DNA of 64,000 bases from UBA8296 sp031581145 (GCA_031581145.1 JAVLBP010000001.1:172908-236907), one strand, 5' to 3'; shown: positions 52,275-61,866, numbered from the stretch's first letter. Notes: generated by a model from the sequence alone, not told the origin. Made by a program: numbers and translations.

Positions 52275-53465
52275 CACCAAGGACGAAACCCCTGGAAGCT
52301 CTTTGCCTTCCAACAATTCAAGACTTGCGCCACCACCCGTTGAGACATGGGACACCTTCGATTCCAGCCCTATTTGTGTGATGGCGGCAGCTGAGTCACC
52401 CCCACCAATGATGGTCGTAGCGCCCGCTTCGGTTGCCTCCACAAGTGCTTGAGCCACAGCAAGGGTCCCTTTGGCAAAAGGCTCCAATTCAAATACCCCC
52501 ATGGGCCCATTCCACAAAACGGTTTTGGCTCGTTTTACTTTTTCGGCAAACAACGTTTGTGTGAGGGGACCAATGTCTAGGCCCATCCACTGATCAGGAA
52601 TCGAATCCCGTAGAACGGTTTGAATTTCAGCTTCAGCAGAGAACGCCGAGGCAACCACATTATCTTCTGGAAGCAATAACTCTACCCCTTTTGCAGATGC
52701 TTTGTCTAGTAACGACGCCGCTAACGCGATTTTATCTTCCTCTACAATCGATGTCCCGATGGATAAGCCCATGGCACGATAAAATGTGTATGCCATGCCA
52801 CCGCCTACAATCAAGCTGTCTACATGATCCAAAAGCGCTTCAATGACCCCTATTTTATCAGACACCTTCGCTCCACCTAAAATCGCGACATAAGGGGGCT
52901 CTGGACGGTTTATGGCATCGCCGAGAAATGCCAATTCTTTTTGCAGTAGCAGCCCAGCTGCCTTCACACCCATGTAATGAGTGATGCCAGCTACGGACGC
53001 ATGAGCACGATGTGAACTGCCAAATGCATCATTGACAAAGACATCCATACCCTCGGCCAGTGCCTTGGCAAAATCAGGGTCATTGGCTTCTTCCTCGGCA
53101 TGAAATCGAACATTTTCTAAGAGCAACACCTCTCCTGGCTGTAACGCATCCTTCGCCTGTTGCACCTTCTGCCCAACACAGTCTGTTGCCATGGAAAAAG
53201 GAGCCTCTAAGACCTGTTCAAGATAGGCCGCAACCGGTTTAAGGGAGTCTTTCGCAACGACTTGGCCTTTGGGTCGGCCCAAATGACTGGCAAGCACCAA
53301 TGCGGCACCTTGTTGAAGAATATGTTGAATTGAGGGTAACGCAGCATCTATTCTTGTGGTGTCTGTAATGGCGCCATCATGAAGAGGAACATTAAAATCG
53401 ACACGCATGATGACCTTTTTTCCATGAAGATCTACGTCGTTTAGTGATAATGGAGTTTTTGACAT
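52269..53465 (-). CDS. pgk: Phosphoglycerate kinase
   Basis: Glycolytic enzyme transferring phosphate from 1,3-bisphosphoglycerate to ADP. 398 residues, normal. Seen: IMRVDFNVPL, LASHLGRPKG, DAFGSSHRAHAS, ILGGAKVSDKI, VLWNGPMGVFE, GGGDSAAAI and STGGGASLELLEGKELPG. All signatures present. It diverges from a cysteine desulfurase gene across about 100 bases, and its 3' side borders a nonamer repeat array. Confidence 0.96.
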   Translation of the reverse strand: MSKTPLSLNDVDLHGKKVIMRVDFNVPLHDGAITDTTRIDAALPSIQHILQQGAALVLASHLGRPKGQVVAKDSLKPVAAYLEQVLEAPFSMATDCVGQKVQQAKDALQPGEVLLLENVRFHAEEEANDPDFAKALAEGMDVFVNDAFGSSHRAHASVAGITHYMGVKAAGLLLQKELAFLGDAINRPEPPYVAILGGAKVSDKIGVIEALLDHVDSLIVGGGMAYTFYRAMGLSIGTSIVEEDKIALAASLLDKASAKGVELLLPEDNVVASAFSAEAEIQTVLRDSIPDQWMGLDIGPLTQTLFAEKVKRAKTVLWNGPMGVFELEPFAKGTLAVAQALVEATEAGATTIIGGGDSAAAITQIGLESKVSHVSTGGGASLELLEGKELPGVSSLVQ

Positions 53466-53565
53466 GTAATTAAGGCTCTAGAGTAACGTGACAAGTTTGT
53501 GGTGGAGGTACAATTCACCGCGTCAAAAGTACAAAAATGTTGTCGTGGAATCCTTAACTTTAAGC

Positions 53566-54756
53566 ATGGAGCCAATTTACCTTGATCATGCTGCAACAAC
53601 GCCTTTGGACCCTGAGGTCTTAGACGCCATGATCCCTTATTTTTCGGATGCATCAGCCAACGCAAACTCGGCTCACCAACTCGGCAGACGCGCAAAAGTG
53701 GCTGTGGAAGATGCTCGCGAATCAATTGCTTCATTGCTTGGAGCTGAACCCGCTGAGATTATTTTCACATCTGGGGGAACCGAGAGCGATAATGCGGCTA
53801 TTCGTGGCGTATTCGAAGCCGCTCACCGTAAAGGACGTTCCCAAATCGTGACGTCTGCCATCGAGCACCATGCGGTTATCCATCCCGCGGAGTGCCTCAA
53901 ACTTGCCGGAGCATCTCCGGTGTATGTGGATGTGTCCCAAACGGGACGCGTAGACCCAGAAGCTTTAACCCAAGTTTGTGGAGATCAAACAGCCATCGTA
54001 TCACTCATGCATGTCAATAACGAGGTTGGGACCCTCAATCCTCTCGCAGAATTGGCGGAGGTTGCTCACCACCATGGCGCATATTTTCATACCGATGCCG
54101 TGCAAAGTGTAGGCAAGCTCCCAGTAGATGTGAAAGATCTTAAGGTCGATTTCTTGAGTCTGTCAGCCCATAAACTCAATGGACCCAAGGGTATTGGCGT
54201 CTTGTATGCCAAAAATGGCTCCCCATGGATCCCTTTAATTCAAGGTGGATCTCAAGAAAAACGGCGTCGCGGCGGGACACTCAATGTCCCAGCCATTGTT
54301 GGACTTGCCGCCGCCATGACCAAAGCTGAGCACCAGCGAGTGTCCCGCATGGCCCATTATGAGGCTTGTCGAACGCAACTTCTACAAACCCTTGAAGAGC
54401 ACCTTGCAGGATACTACGAAATCAACGGCGTTGGAAAAACCCATGGAGATGCAGACTCTAATGACATGCGGGTCCCTCAAATTCTCAACCTCTGTTTTCA
54501 ATCACCTGAAGGTCAAACGCTAGATGGCGAGATGTTGTTACTGAATCTAGATATTGAAGATGTATGTGTGTCCAACGGTAGTGCATGTACATCGGGCGCA
54601 TTAGAACCATCCCATGTACTGTTAGGCATGGGGTTGCCAACGGAGAAAGCGATGTCGAGTATTCGCATTTCCATCGGGCACTCCAATACCTTGGAAGAGA
54701 TGACGCATGCAGCGAAAACCATTTCGAAAGTCGTCAAACGGATGTACTCCCTTTAA
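53566..54756 (+). CDS. Cysteine desulfurase (IscS/NifS family)
   Basis: PLP enzyme providing sulfur from cysteine for iron-sulfur and thio-compounds. About 396 residues from the ATG at 53566, which gives the standard start MEPIYLDHAATTPLDPEVL; an upstream ATG at 53488 would add a non-family extension. Seen: TSGGTESDNAAI, IEHHAVIHP, HVNNEVGTLNP, the PLP lysine in SLSAHKLNGPKGIG, and the sulfur-carrying cysteine in SNGSACTSGALEPSHVL. No iscU or sufE gene is adjacent. It is likely IscS/NifS type by the short Cys loop. Confidence 0.93.
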   Translation: MEPIYLDHAATTPLDPEVLDAMIPYFSDASANANSAHQLGRRAKVAVEDARESIASLLGAEPAEIIFTSGGTESDNAAIRGVFEAAHRKGRSQIVTSAIEHHAVIHPAECLKLAGASPVYVDVSQTGRVDPEALTQVCGDQTAIVSLMHVNNEVGTLNPLAELAEVAHHHGAYFHTDAVQSVGKLPVDVKDLKVDFLSLSAHKLNGPKGIGVLYAKNGSPWIPLIQGGSQEKRRRGGTLNVPAIVGLAAAMTKAEHQRVSRMAHYEACRTQLLQTLEEHLAGYYEINGVGKTHGDADSNDMRVPQILNLCFQSPEGQTLDGEMLLLNLDIEDVCVSNGSACTSGALEPSHVLLGMGLPTEKAMSSIRISIGHSNTLEEMTHAAKTISKVVKRMYSL

Positions 54757-54787
54757 TGTTCATTTCTCACGCTAGTCGTTTACACCT

Positions 54788-55180
54788 ATGACCAAATCTA
54801 TCCTTTCTGTTTCAATCGTTCTTGTGGCTCTTGGCATTGTAAGCTTTGTTATCTCAGAATTTGCGAGTGTCACGGCCCTTATCCCCTCCTTCTTTGGAGT
54901 GGTATTACTCATTCTGGCACTGGTAACCTTATCGGCAGAGAAAAAGGGTCAAACGGGTGTCAAGAAGCATACCACTCACGCAGCACTCGGCATTACCTTG
55001 CTTGGATTGATAGGGTCCTTCCGAGGTATTCCTGACTTTGTCGGCTCGTTTGGGGGCGAGGAACTTGCTCGTCCTATGGCAACCTATGCTCAGGTCGTGA
55101 TGTTTGTGCTGTGTGCATACCTCATTGTTGCTGGGGTTCAATCCTTTATCAAAGCTCGCAAAGAACGGGCTGCTGCCTGA
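54788..55180 (+). CDS. Small integral membrane protein, unrecognised
   Basis: Protein of 130 residues with four hydrophobic segments (about residues 5-25, 28-48, 62-80 and 95-118) separated by a basic cytoplasmic loop (SAEKKGQTGVKK) and ending in KARKERAAA. No family motif recognised. It starts 31 bases after the cysteine desulfurase stop, in the same direction, and ends 10 bases before the converging acyl-CoA ligase gene. The compositional pattern is that of a genuine membrane protein, and codon use looks like that of its neighbours. Confidence 0.7.
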   Translation: MTKSILSVSIVLVALGIVSFVISEFASVTALIPSFFGVVLLILALVTLSAEKKGQTGVKKHTTHAALGITLLGLIGSFRGIPDFVGSFGGEELARPMATYAQVVMFVLCAYLIVAGVQSFIKARKERAAA

Positions 55181-55190
55181 AGCTATAACG

Positions 55191-57071
55191 TCACGCGTCT
55201 TTAGGAAATAACGCAGCGATCTGACCGGCATATTTTTGCTCAATCACACGACGTTTTAGCTTCATTGTAGGGGTCATTTCGCCTGACTCTATACCAAATT
55301 CCTCGGGCAGGAGCACGAAATCACGGATTTTTTCATGCGATGCCAACTCCTTGGAAAACTCTCGGACCACTTTGCTAAACTCATTACGTAGGCTCGGGTG
55401 CTCCAATAGCTCCTCCTTGGATAGACCTGATAGGTCGTTTTGTGCTGCAAAGGTCTCCACCGCATCTGCATCGGGTACAATCAATGCCGCCATATATTGC
55501 TGAGCTTCACCCACCACCATGATCTGCTCAATCCAGGTACTTGTTTTGAACAAATCCTCAATGGGACCAGGGTAGATATTTTTACCACCCGCGTTCACAA
55601 TCATGTGCTTAATGCGGTCTGTAATTTGAAGCAACCCATCTGTAAATCGCCCGACATCGCCCGTGTGGAGCCATCCGTCATCATCAATCATTTCTCGAGT
55701 CGCTTGCTCGTTGTTCCAATATCCCTTCATCACATTGGGCCCCTTGCAGAGGATCTCACCGGTTTCTGATGTTAACGTCGTTGGGTAGTCTTCCCCACTT
55801 ATGGTGGCAATGATTTCGTTATCCGATAGGCGCATGATCCCAACCGTAACGCCTGTGATCACCTTACCCACTGTACCAATTCGAGGACCATCAAAATGAT
55901 TCACAGCCATCACAGGTGATGTTTCGGTGAGTCCATACCCCTCCATAATGGGCAAACCAGCGCTCATAAAGAACGATCCAATATCGGGTGGTAGTGCCGC
56001 ACCCCCTGAGACAAAGAACTTGATCCGTCCCCCTGTTTTCTCCTTCAGCTTGTTAAACACAAGTTTATCAGCCAGCTTCTTTTGGGTGGCCACCAAGCCT
56101 CTTTTGCCCTGAGCGTATTTCTCTCCCACGCCAATCGCCCAATGAAAGATACCTTTCTTCACGGCTGAGCCTTCTTGTACCCCTTTGCTGATCGTATTAT
56201 AAATCCGCTCGAATAGCCTTGGGACACTGATGAGTATGGTGGGTCGCGCTTCGGTTAAGTTTTTGGCGACGGTGTCTACACTTTCGGCAAAATAGATTTC
56301 GGTACCACTGGCAATCATCGTGTAATAACCAGCCGTACGCTCAAAGGAGTGACACAGGGGTAAAAACGAGAGTACTCGATCTTCTGGGGCCACGCCAACC
56401 ACTTCATGGGCAGCTTTCACATTGCTCACAATATTACGGTGGGTCAGCATCGCTCCCTTGGGATTGCCCGTGGTCCCCGAGGTATAAATAAGCGTGCTCA
56501 CATCTTCTGGAACGACGGATTGAGCCGATTCATGAATGGTTTTTGCATGTTCGGGCTCAAGTTTTAGCCCTTCAGCTAGCACAGTATCTAAGAGTCGAAC
56601 GTAATCATGTTCCAACAGACTCGCTGTTTTTGGCGTGTCAAAGGCAACCACTTCCTTCACAGAGGGGCACGAATCAAACACCTCGACCGCTTTTTTAAGC
56701 TGAATGTTGGTCGAGACAAATAACAATGACGCTTGGGAGTCATTTAAGATATACTCTACTTGATTGGGGGGCAGCGTGGCATACAGCGAAACATTGATCA
56801 CACCAAGGAGTTGAAGCGCAAGATCGACCACCACCCACTCTACACGATTTTCACTGAGAATCGCAACGGTATCTCCTTTCTTGATCCCCTTGGAGACCAA
56901 ATAGGCGGCAAGATTTTGTACATCCACGGTAATTTCGTCCCACACCATGGTTTCATACTCTGATCCAGGGGAGGGTTTACGCGCATAGGCGACTTTGTCT
57001 GAGTCTTTATACTTGCTTGCAAGATTTAAATAGAGCTCCGTTAACGTCTCAAAGGGGACTTGAATTGGCAT
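55191..57071 (-). CDS. Long-chain fatty acid-CoA ligase (AMP-binding)
   Basis: Acyl-activating enzyme, 626 residues: fatty acid + ATP + CoA to acyl-CoA. Seen: P-loop TLIYTSGTTGNPKGAMLTHRN (motif A6), VPRLFERIYNTI, FFVSGGAALPPDIG, GYGLTETSPVMA, WLHTGDVGRFTDG and motif KHMIVNAGGKNIYPGPIE. Length, the GAALPPDIGSFF segment and the LxNRxEW-type entry (LSENRVEW) fit the long-chain (FadD15-like) group. It diverges from a Fur-family gene across 100 bases. Substrate chain length is inferred from family. Confidence 0.92.
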   Translation of the reverse strand: MPIQVPFETLTELYLNLASKYKDSDKVAYARKPSPGSEYETMVWDEITVDVQNLAAYLVSKGIKKGDTVAILSENRVEWVVVDLALQLLGVINVSLYATLPPNQVEYILNDSQASLLFVSTNIQLKKAVEVFDSCPSVKEVVAFDTPKTASLLEHDYVRLLDTVLAEGLKLEPEHAKTIHESAQSVVPEDVSTLIYTSGTTGNPKGAMLTHRNIVSNVKAAHEVVGVAPEDRVLSFLPLCHSFERTAGYYTMIASGTEIYFAESVDTVAKNLTEARPTILISVPRLFERIYNTISKGVQEGSAVKKGIFHWAIGVGEKYAQGKRGLVATQKKLADKLVFNKLKEKTGGRIKFFVSGGAALPPDIGSFFMSAGLPIMEGYGLTETSPVMAVNHFDGPRIGTVGKVITGVTVGIMRLSDNEIIATISGEDYPTTLTSETGEILCKGPNVMKGYWNNEQATREMIDDDGWLHTGDVGRFTDGLLQITDRIKHMIVNAGGKNIYPGPIEDLFKTSTWIEQIMVVGEAQQYMAALIVPDADAVETFAAQNDLSGLSKEELLEHPSLRNEFSKVVREFSKELASHEKIRDFVLLPEEFGIESGEMTPTMKLKRRVIEQKYAGQIAALFPKDA

Positions 57072-57121
57072 ATTAGATCACTTAATTGGGTCGACGCATC
57101 AAAATAACATTTTCATTATAA

Positions 57122-57129
57122 TACGTTTG
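57122..57129 (+). promoter_or_regulatory. Possible -7 element (TANNTTTG) upstream of the Fur-family gene
   Basis: TACGTTTG at 57122-57129 fits the TANNTTTG -7 box of Bacteroidota sigma-70 promoters and lies 43 bases before the ATG. No convincing -33 TTG was found at the expected distance, so this is weak. Confidence 0.3.
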
Positions 57130-57171
57130 TGAAACATGTCATAGCCCATTCATACTAACATCTAACGTTCC

Positions 57172-57693
57172 ATGTCCTCAGCATCCTCAACGGAATTGTA
57201 CCACGATTCACTACCCTTGGTGAAGGAGATTTTTAAGTCCTACTTGAGGGAAAAAAATCAGCGACAAACCCCCGAGCGATTTCTAATTTTGGATGAGATT
57301 TATCGCTCAGACAGTGGCCATTTTGATGCGGACGATCTTTATTTCCGGATTAAGGAATCGGGGACACGATTATCGAGAGCCACGGTGTACAATACGCTCG
57401 AATTGTTGATGGATTGTGGATTGGTCCAAAAACACCAATTTGGCCAAAATCAAGCCCATTATGAACGAGCCTATGCCTACCAACAACATGATCACTTAAT
57501 CTGTAAAGAGTGTGGCTTAGTCATTGAATTTTGTGATCCACGAATCTTTGAGATTCAGCGGATGATGGAATCCCTTCACAATTTTGACATTAGTGAGCAC
57601 AGCCTCCATCTCAAGGGACGTTGCAACGATCGCGACGCCTGTCAAAAGCGCCAAGAGCAAGGCGCCTCGTTAAAAGTCAGGCGAGACGAATAA
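57172..57693 (+). CDS. Fur family transcriptional regulator
   Basis: Metal-responsive repressor, 173 residues. Seen: winged-helix part QRQTPERFLILDEIYRSDSG, DADDLYFRIKESGTRLSRAT, VYNTLELLMDCGLVQK (recognition helix region), then the metal/dimer domain HDHLICKECGLVIEF with a CxxC zinc pair, and a second Cys pair late (GRCNDRDAC). These fit Fur, Zur and PerR. Which metal is sensed is not readable. The C-terminal 17 bases overlap the converging ftsX gene. Confidence 0.9.
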   Translation: MSSASSTELYHDSLPLVKEIFKSYLREKNQRQTPERFLILDEIYRSDSGHFDADDLYFRIKESGTRLSRATVYNTLELLMDCGLVQKHQFGQNQAHYERAYAYQQHDHLICKECGLVIEFCDPRIFEIQRMMESLHNFDISEHSLHLKGRCNDRDACQKRQEQGASLKVRRDE

Positions 57694-58555
57694 ATCGGTG
57701 AGACGCCAAGGTGCTTCCAAGTAGGCCTATCACCGTACCCAGCCCAAACATCCCTGCCGCAAGATAATACCATGCCCCCAGAGGCCACGCTAAGACCCCC
57801 ATCTGCGGGATAGCCAGTGGCACAGCAAAGCGGAACAGCGCATCTAAGACTCCGAAGGCGACCAAGCTGCCGATCCACCCTTGCAACACCCCTTCAATCA
57901 CAAACGGGCGACGAATAAATGCATTGGTCGCTCCTACAAGTTTCATTGCTTTGATGGTATCACGTTTGGCATAAATCGTGAGGCGAATCGTGTTAAACAC
58001 CAACCAAATTGAGGCTAACAAGATGACAGACGCCACGGATAGACCAATCCACAAGGATTGATCGACCCGAGCGCGAAGTTGTTGGTATAAGGCTGCATTG
58101 AAGGCGATATCATCAACTTCTTGAAATTCCTGCAAGCGCTCTATTTGCTGCTGCACCTTATCAATAGGGATATCAGGGGTGAGAATAAGTGTAAACGACG
58201 CTGGGAGGAAATCGAGATCTGCAAGGGCATCCGAGCCAAACCCTTCCCCAAACTCTTGTTCAAAACGGGCTGAAGCTGCCTCTTTGGAGGTAAACGTGGT
58301 TGAGTCTACCCATGGCTGTCCATCTAAATATTCACCAAAATCTTGGATGCGCTCCTCTGAAATCGGGGCTAAAAAAATGTCCATCTGCACTTCATCCGTC
58401 AAATCGACTGCTAACGTGTACAGGGCATAGCCGCCTCGAGTCAAGAACCCGGCCAAAAGCACCGCAATGAAAAGTGAAAAGGTTGAGGTTGCACTCGCAA
58501 GCTTTGTACGACCAAAACCTGCAACCCCTTCCTTAATCGAATAGCCAATACTCAT
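57677..58555 (-). CDS. ftsX: Cell division protein FtsX (permease-like)
   Basis: FtsX-type membrane protein, 292 residues. Seen: N-terminal TM (TSTFSLFIAVLLAGFLT), large periplasmic domain with VQMDIFLAPI, ISEERIQDFGEYL, EEASARFEQEFGE-type sequence (~60-170), then three TM segments with LVFNTIRLTIYAKRDTIKAM and MKLVGATNAFIRRPFVIEGVLQGW, a diagnostic FtsX stretch. With FtsE it would activate cell wall hydrolases at division; ftsE is not in the window. Its 3' end overlaps the Fur-family gene, and the 5' side carries short tandem repeats. Confidence 0.93.
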   Translation of the reverse strand: MSIGYSIKEGVAGFGRTKLASATSTFSLFIAVLLAGFLTRGGYALYTLAVDLTDEVQMDIFLAPISEERIQDFGEYLDGQPWVDSTTFTSKEAASARFEQEFGEGFGSDALADLDFLPASFTLILTPDIPIDKVQQQIERLQEFQEVDDIAFNAALYQQLRARVDQSLWIGLSVASVILLASIWLVFNTIRLTIYAKRDTIKAMKLVGATNAFIRRPFVIEGVLQGWIGSLVAFGVLDALFRFAVPLAIPQMGVLAWPLGAWYYLAAGMFGLGTVIGLLGSTLASHRFIRLA

Positions 58556-58566
58556 GAGTCAACCTA

Positions 58567-58633
58567 GATGTGAAATGGACGCTGATGTGAAATGGATGCA
58601 TAATCGACGCTCAACTGACGCTGAACCTGCGCT
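58567..58633. repeat. Compound tandem repeat upstream of ftsX (17 bp x2, then 11 bp x3)
   Basis: GATGTGAAATGGACGCT (58567-58583) is followed by a copy ending ATGCA (58584-58600); then three 11-mers ending in CGCT: TAATCGACGCT, CAACTGACGCT and GAACCTGCGCT (58601-58633). The 11-mer core overlaps the end of the 17-mer. Confidence 0.88.
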
Positions 58634-58672
58634 CATCATTCACAGGATATGTTTATGTTTACTAGAGGTGCG

Positions 58673-60673
58673 TTAATTTTTAAAGAGTACTCGAATCCCA
58701 AAGATAAACCTTCTTCCAGACTTCGGAACACCGTACGAATCCATCGACCCTGCCTGCCATAATTGATCGGAAGCTTGATCCATTCTCATAAAAATCATCA
58801 TCCAACGAAGGCGTGCCGAAAGATAGGCATCAACGGTAGCCGTTGAGGGTAATTCCAACTCATGTCCTGCTCGAATCCATCGTTGAAGCCATGGTGACCA
58901 TATCCACCCCGCTTGCTGTACAGGTGAGGCTCTCAAGGTGAGCCCCATATTCACATATGTGGCTTGGTCAAAAAAGGCACGCTCTAGCTCCACCTGCCCC
59001 CACCCGTACAACCTTAAATCTCTGGAGGAGGGTTTGGACGTACAGTCCATACAATTGGGATCCAACGTGCCCTCTTGCTGAACAAACGCATCCATGGCAT
59101 AGCCGCCTAGGCGAAAGGTAACATCACGAGCCTTCACAGAGGCCATCGCCGAGCCTTGGAGTGAACGATACTCTGGACCGTTGCGCCATGAACCTTGTGG
59201 CGTACGAAGCCATTCATCTTTGGTGTGTAGCCAAGCCAACGTCCCTTCAAGGTGAAACGAGCCTGCACTCCAGTTGGGAGTTAGCTCAATAAATGTGATG
59301 GTTTTGGGCTTTAGCGATTCGTTGGGGGTCATTTGTTGATGTGACCATTCCGGGGCATTGATCACAGCCGGAAGAGAGCCCTGCTTCATGAGCAACGAGG
59401 GGGCATTGGCGCGTTGACCTATTCCCAGGGTAACCTCCAGCCCTTCAGACTGCCAAGAGTGATCCATACGGAGCTCACCGATCCCAAAACTGGATGTACT
59501 TGGTCGCATCCACTCCGCTCGAACCCTCGTTTGGATGCGCGTTGTCCAGCGTCTAACACCGGCTGCTTCGAGTCCAGTAAACCATGACGGGTCCTCAACA
59601 ACAGTCATCGAATTGGACGTATTGCTTGTGTGCTCAAGCCAAATTGAGCCTGTTAACGAACCTTGGGATCCACGTTTTGTGATGTGAGCATTCACCTGAG
59701 TCCTTGTACTCATCCAATCCAGGGATTGCCCTCCTGCCAAGGTCGAGATCCCTGATATCTCCCCATGATGGCTATCGCGCTGGAGGCCTATGTTCGTTGA
59801 CAGCGATGGTGAAGGATTCTTGGCCCATTTCAGCGAGAGTCTTCGAGTAGAGGGCTCTACCCGCACAAACGGATAAACAGGGGATTCAACAAGGGGATTA
59901 TAAGAAAAACCATTCGGTGTATATCCTTGTATGGCTTGAGCTTCTGTTTGTTTACTAGAATATGTTGAGTATCGCAAGTGCAGGGACTCAGTCGAATCCA
60001 TCTCCCAGCGAAATGCGCTACGAAGTGTAGAATACTCCCCTTGAAAACCGTCATAATCGCCTTGTTCATTGATGGTGCTGTATGCGACTTCAAGGTGAAT
60101 GGATTGCGTTACATTTTGTCCGTAAAGTAGGTTGAGACTCCGATCCTCTTGCCCTCGTTCAAAAAAGTCCAATTCAATCACAGGCTTGGGTGATTGCCGC
60201 CGTACCGACGTGAAAGAACGTCTCTGGCCATAAGTTGTAAGCTTGCCCACGTCGCTGGCAGGAATAAGATGTAAGGGCACACGTCCTGTCCATGGATTGC
60301 GCCATAATGCACCGTCTGTCCGAAGAAAGGATGTCTGAATTTCACCATTGGGTTGCTCCATGGCCATAGGGGCATTGCGAAGCATCGTTCCATAGGCCAC
60401 ACCTGTTGTGGGTGCATGGACTGTTGCTTCTTGCAGCGAAAAGGCAGGAATCCAGTTTAATGTTGAATCGGTGAGTAGCACTGACCGTGCATCAACAGCC
60501 TGACTGTGAACAGCCTGGGTATGCACTGACTGTTCATCTACTGACTGTGCATGAACTGATTGTGCATAAAGTGGACTCAGCCAACAAAAAGCGCCCACAA
60601 GCAGCCAGGCACTATTGGATTGAAGCACAATCAATTCAATCACAGACCGCAAAAAGGCACACACTCCCATCAT
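58673..60673 (-). CDS. Outer-membrane beta-barrel protein (TonB-receptor-like barrel, plug absent or reduced)
   Basis: Protein of 666 residues. Seen: signal peptide-like LLVGAFCWLSPLYA (cut near 37), then five pentapeptide repeats of type SVHAQ, then a short region with NPWTGRVPLHLIPASDVGKL, resembling the end of a plug, then antiparallel barrel strands to a C-terminal GIRVLFKN. It looks like a TonB-linked or porin-like barrel, but no clear TonB box or full plug was seen. Start ATG overlaps the cinA stop by 4 bases (ATGA). MM start; either ATG may be used. Ligand unknown. Confidence 0.55.
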   Translation of the reverse strand: MMGVCAFLRSVIELIVLQSNSAWLLVGAFCWLSPLYAQSVHAQSVDEQSVHTQAVHSQAVDARSVLLTDSTLNWIPAFSLQEATVHAPTTGVAYGTMLRNAPMAMEQPNGEIQTSFLRTDGALWRNPWTGRVPLHLIPASDVGKLTTYGQRRSFTSVRRQSPKPVIELDFFERGQEDRSLNLLYGQNVTQSIHLEVAYSTINEQGDYDGFQGEYSTLRSAFRWEMDSTESLHLRYSTYSSKQTEAQAIQGYTPNGFSYNPLVESPVYPFVRVEPSTRRLSLKWAKNPSPSLSTNIGLQRDSHHGEISGISTLAGGQSLDWMSTRTQVNAHITKRGSQGSLTGSIWLEHTSNTSNSMTVVEDPSWFTGLEAAGVRRWTTRIQTRVRAEWMRPSTSSFGIGELRMDHSWQSEGLEVTLGIGQRANAPSLLMKQGSLPAVINAPEWSHQQMTPNESLKPKTITFIELTPNWSAGSFHLEGTLAWLHTKDEWLRTPQGSWRNGPEYRSLQGSAMASVKARDVTFRLGGYAMDAFVQQEGTLDPNCMDCTSKPSSRDLRLYGWGQVELERAFFDQATYVNMGLTLRASPVQQAGWIWSPWLQRWIRAGHELELPSTATVDAYLSARLRWMMIFMRMDQASDQLWQAGSMDSYGVPKSGRRFIFGIRVLFKN
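60485..60562. repeat. 15-bp tandem repeat, five units, behind the signal peptide of an outer-membrane protein
   Basis: Glutamine codons recur every 15 bp (60500, 60515, 60530, 60545, 60560 on the plus strand as ctg/ttg), giving SVHAQ SVDEQ SVHTQ AVHSQ in the mature N-terminus. The DNA units diverge but keep the period. Confidence 0.9.
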
Positions 60674-61866
60674 ACCTGTTTATGGACACCTCGAGGAAGT
60701 CGAGCTTCACCCACAAGCGTGCGCCGAATCGCCTCTAAGGTGAGGATTACCGACCTTGAACGGTTCAATTCACGTGTGTGAGCCACTTGTGTTGTCCAGG
60801 CAAACGACTCATTGGGTGTACTCAGGCCAAACCAAATGGTCCCCACAGGCTTTTCATCTGAGCCACCGCCAGGGCCCGCCACACCGGACACCGAGCACCC
60901 TAACTCAACCCCTAAGGCTTTTCGCACTCCTTCGGCCATTTCTATAACGGTTTGTTTACTCACTGCCCCATACGTGGCCAGCGTCTGCTCGTTGACACCC
61001 AATTGCGATACTTTGGCCTCATTTGAATAGGTAACCAAAGACCCCATAAACACATCGGAGGCTCCCGCTGGATCCGTCAGAGCTGCCCCTATCATCCCCC
61101 CCGTGCAACTCTCAGCTGCACCCAAGCGCCACCCTTTCTCGCGGCACAAGCCCAATACAGCCTTGGGTAAGGTGTCTGTGGCTTTCAATCCATAGGTGCA
61201 GAACGCAACACACCCTCTCACAAAGCCTTCAAACTCATCGAGTAGCCCTACCGCCTCTGTTTCGGTCAGCTCCGGCGTAGGATCCATTCCTATTCTGAGT
61301 TTGACATTCGCCGCACCCGGCAAATAGGCCAGTGTACAGCCCTTTTGTTCAAAATGGGACCAATCGCCAATAAATTCATTCGCCAAGTCTCTTTCTCTTT
61401 CCCCTGCCGTCAAGACAAAACGTGGTGGCAAGGTTCGTTCTTGATGAGGCTCATCTAGGATTTTGGGAAGGACAATGGTCTTAAACATCCCTTCCGCCTC
61501 GTATGGAACTCCCGGCAAGGCCATTAGCCACGTTTTCTCCCCTTCCACAAACACCCCTTTTTCTACACCAAAGGCATTATCGTACTCCATCATGGGGAGA
61601 TTGTGTTCTTCACAAAACCGGCTTAAGACGTCCAATGTTCGATCATCATGAGTAGGGCCCAAACCACCCGTAGTGATCACCACATCCCAATGTCCCCACG
61701 CGTCTTGAAGTGCTTGATAAATCACCAAGGCATCATCCCCAATCGCCTGCTCTTGTGTTAACCTCAAACCCTCCTCCACCAAAAACCGCCCAAAGGACGC
61801 GGCATTCGTATTAATGGTATCCCCTAGAAGGAGCTCATCACCAATGGAGAGAACGAGTATGCGCAT
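60670..61866 (-). CDS. cinA: CinA family protein (nicotinamide-nucleotide amidohydrolase / COG1058)
   Basis: Two-domain protein of 398 residues. Seen: N-terminal molybdopterin-binding-like domain with SIGDELLLGDTINTNA and TTGGLGPTHDDRT, then C-terminal CinA domain with AAESCTGGMIGAALTDPAGAS, VTYSNEAKVSQLGV and SGVAGPGGGSDEKPVGTIW. The second domain is the NMN deamidase (PncC) type used in pyridine nucleotide salvage; the first matches ADP-ribose pyrophosphatase-like COG1058. The stop is coupled to the barrel protein gene by a 4-base overlap. Complete and ordinary. Confidence 0.94.
   Translation of the reverse strand: MRILVLSIGDELLLGDTINTNAASFGRFLVEEGLRLTQEQAIGDDALVIYQALQDAWGHWDVVITTGGLGPTHDDRTLDVLSRFCEEHNLPMMEYDNAFGVEKGVFVEGEKTWLMALPGVPYEAEGMFKTIVLPKILDEPHQERTLPPRFVLTAGERERDLANEFIGDWSHFEQKGCTLAYLPGAANVKLRIGMDPTPELTETEAVGLLDEFEGFVRGCVAFCTYGLKATDTLPKAVLGLCREKGWRLGAAESCTGGMIGAALTDPAGASDVFMGSLVTYSNEAKVSQLGVNEQTLATYGAVSKQTVIEMAEGVRKALGVELGCSVSGVAGPGGGSDEKPVGTIWFGLSTPNESFAWTTQVAHTRELNRSRSVILTLEAIRRTLVGEARLPRGVHKQV

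Noticed and set aside
53488..53565. Upstream ATG extending the cysteine desulfurase by 26 residues
   Set aside because: The extension matches no family member and the ATG at 53566 gives the normal MEPIYLDHAATTP start.
53441..53734. 97-residue minus-strand frame across the pgk/cysteine-desulfurase spacer
   Set aside because: It is opposite to the desulfurase start and its sequence lacks any protein-family pattern.
57072..57171. A Fur box in the fadD/fur spacer
   Set aside because: No convincing 19-bp palindromic GATAAT-type sequence was found; only a weak -7-like element was kept.
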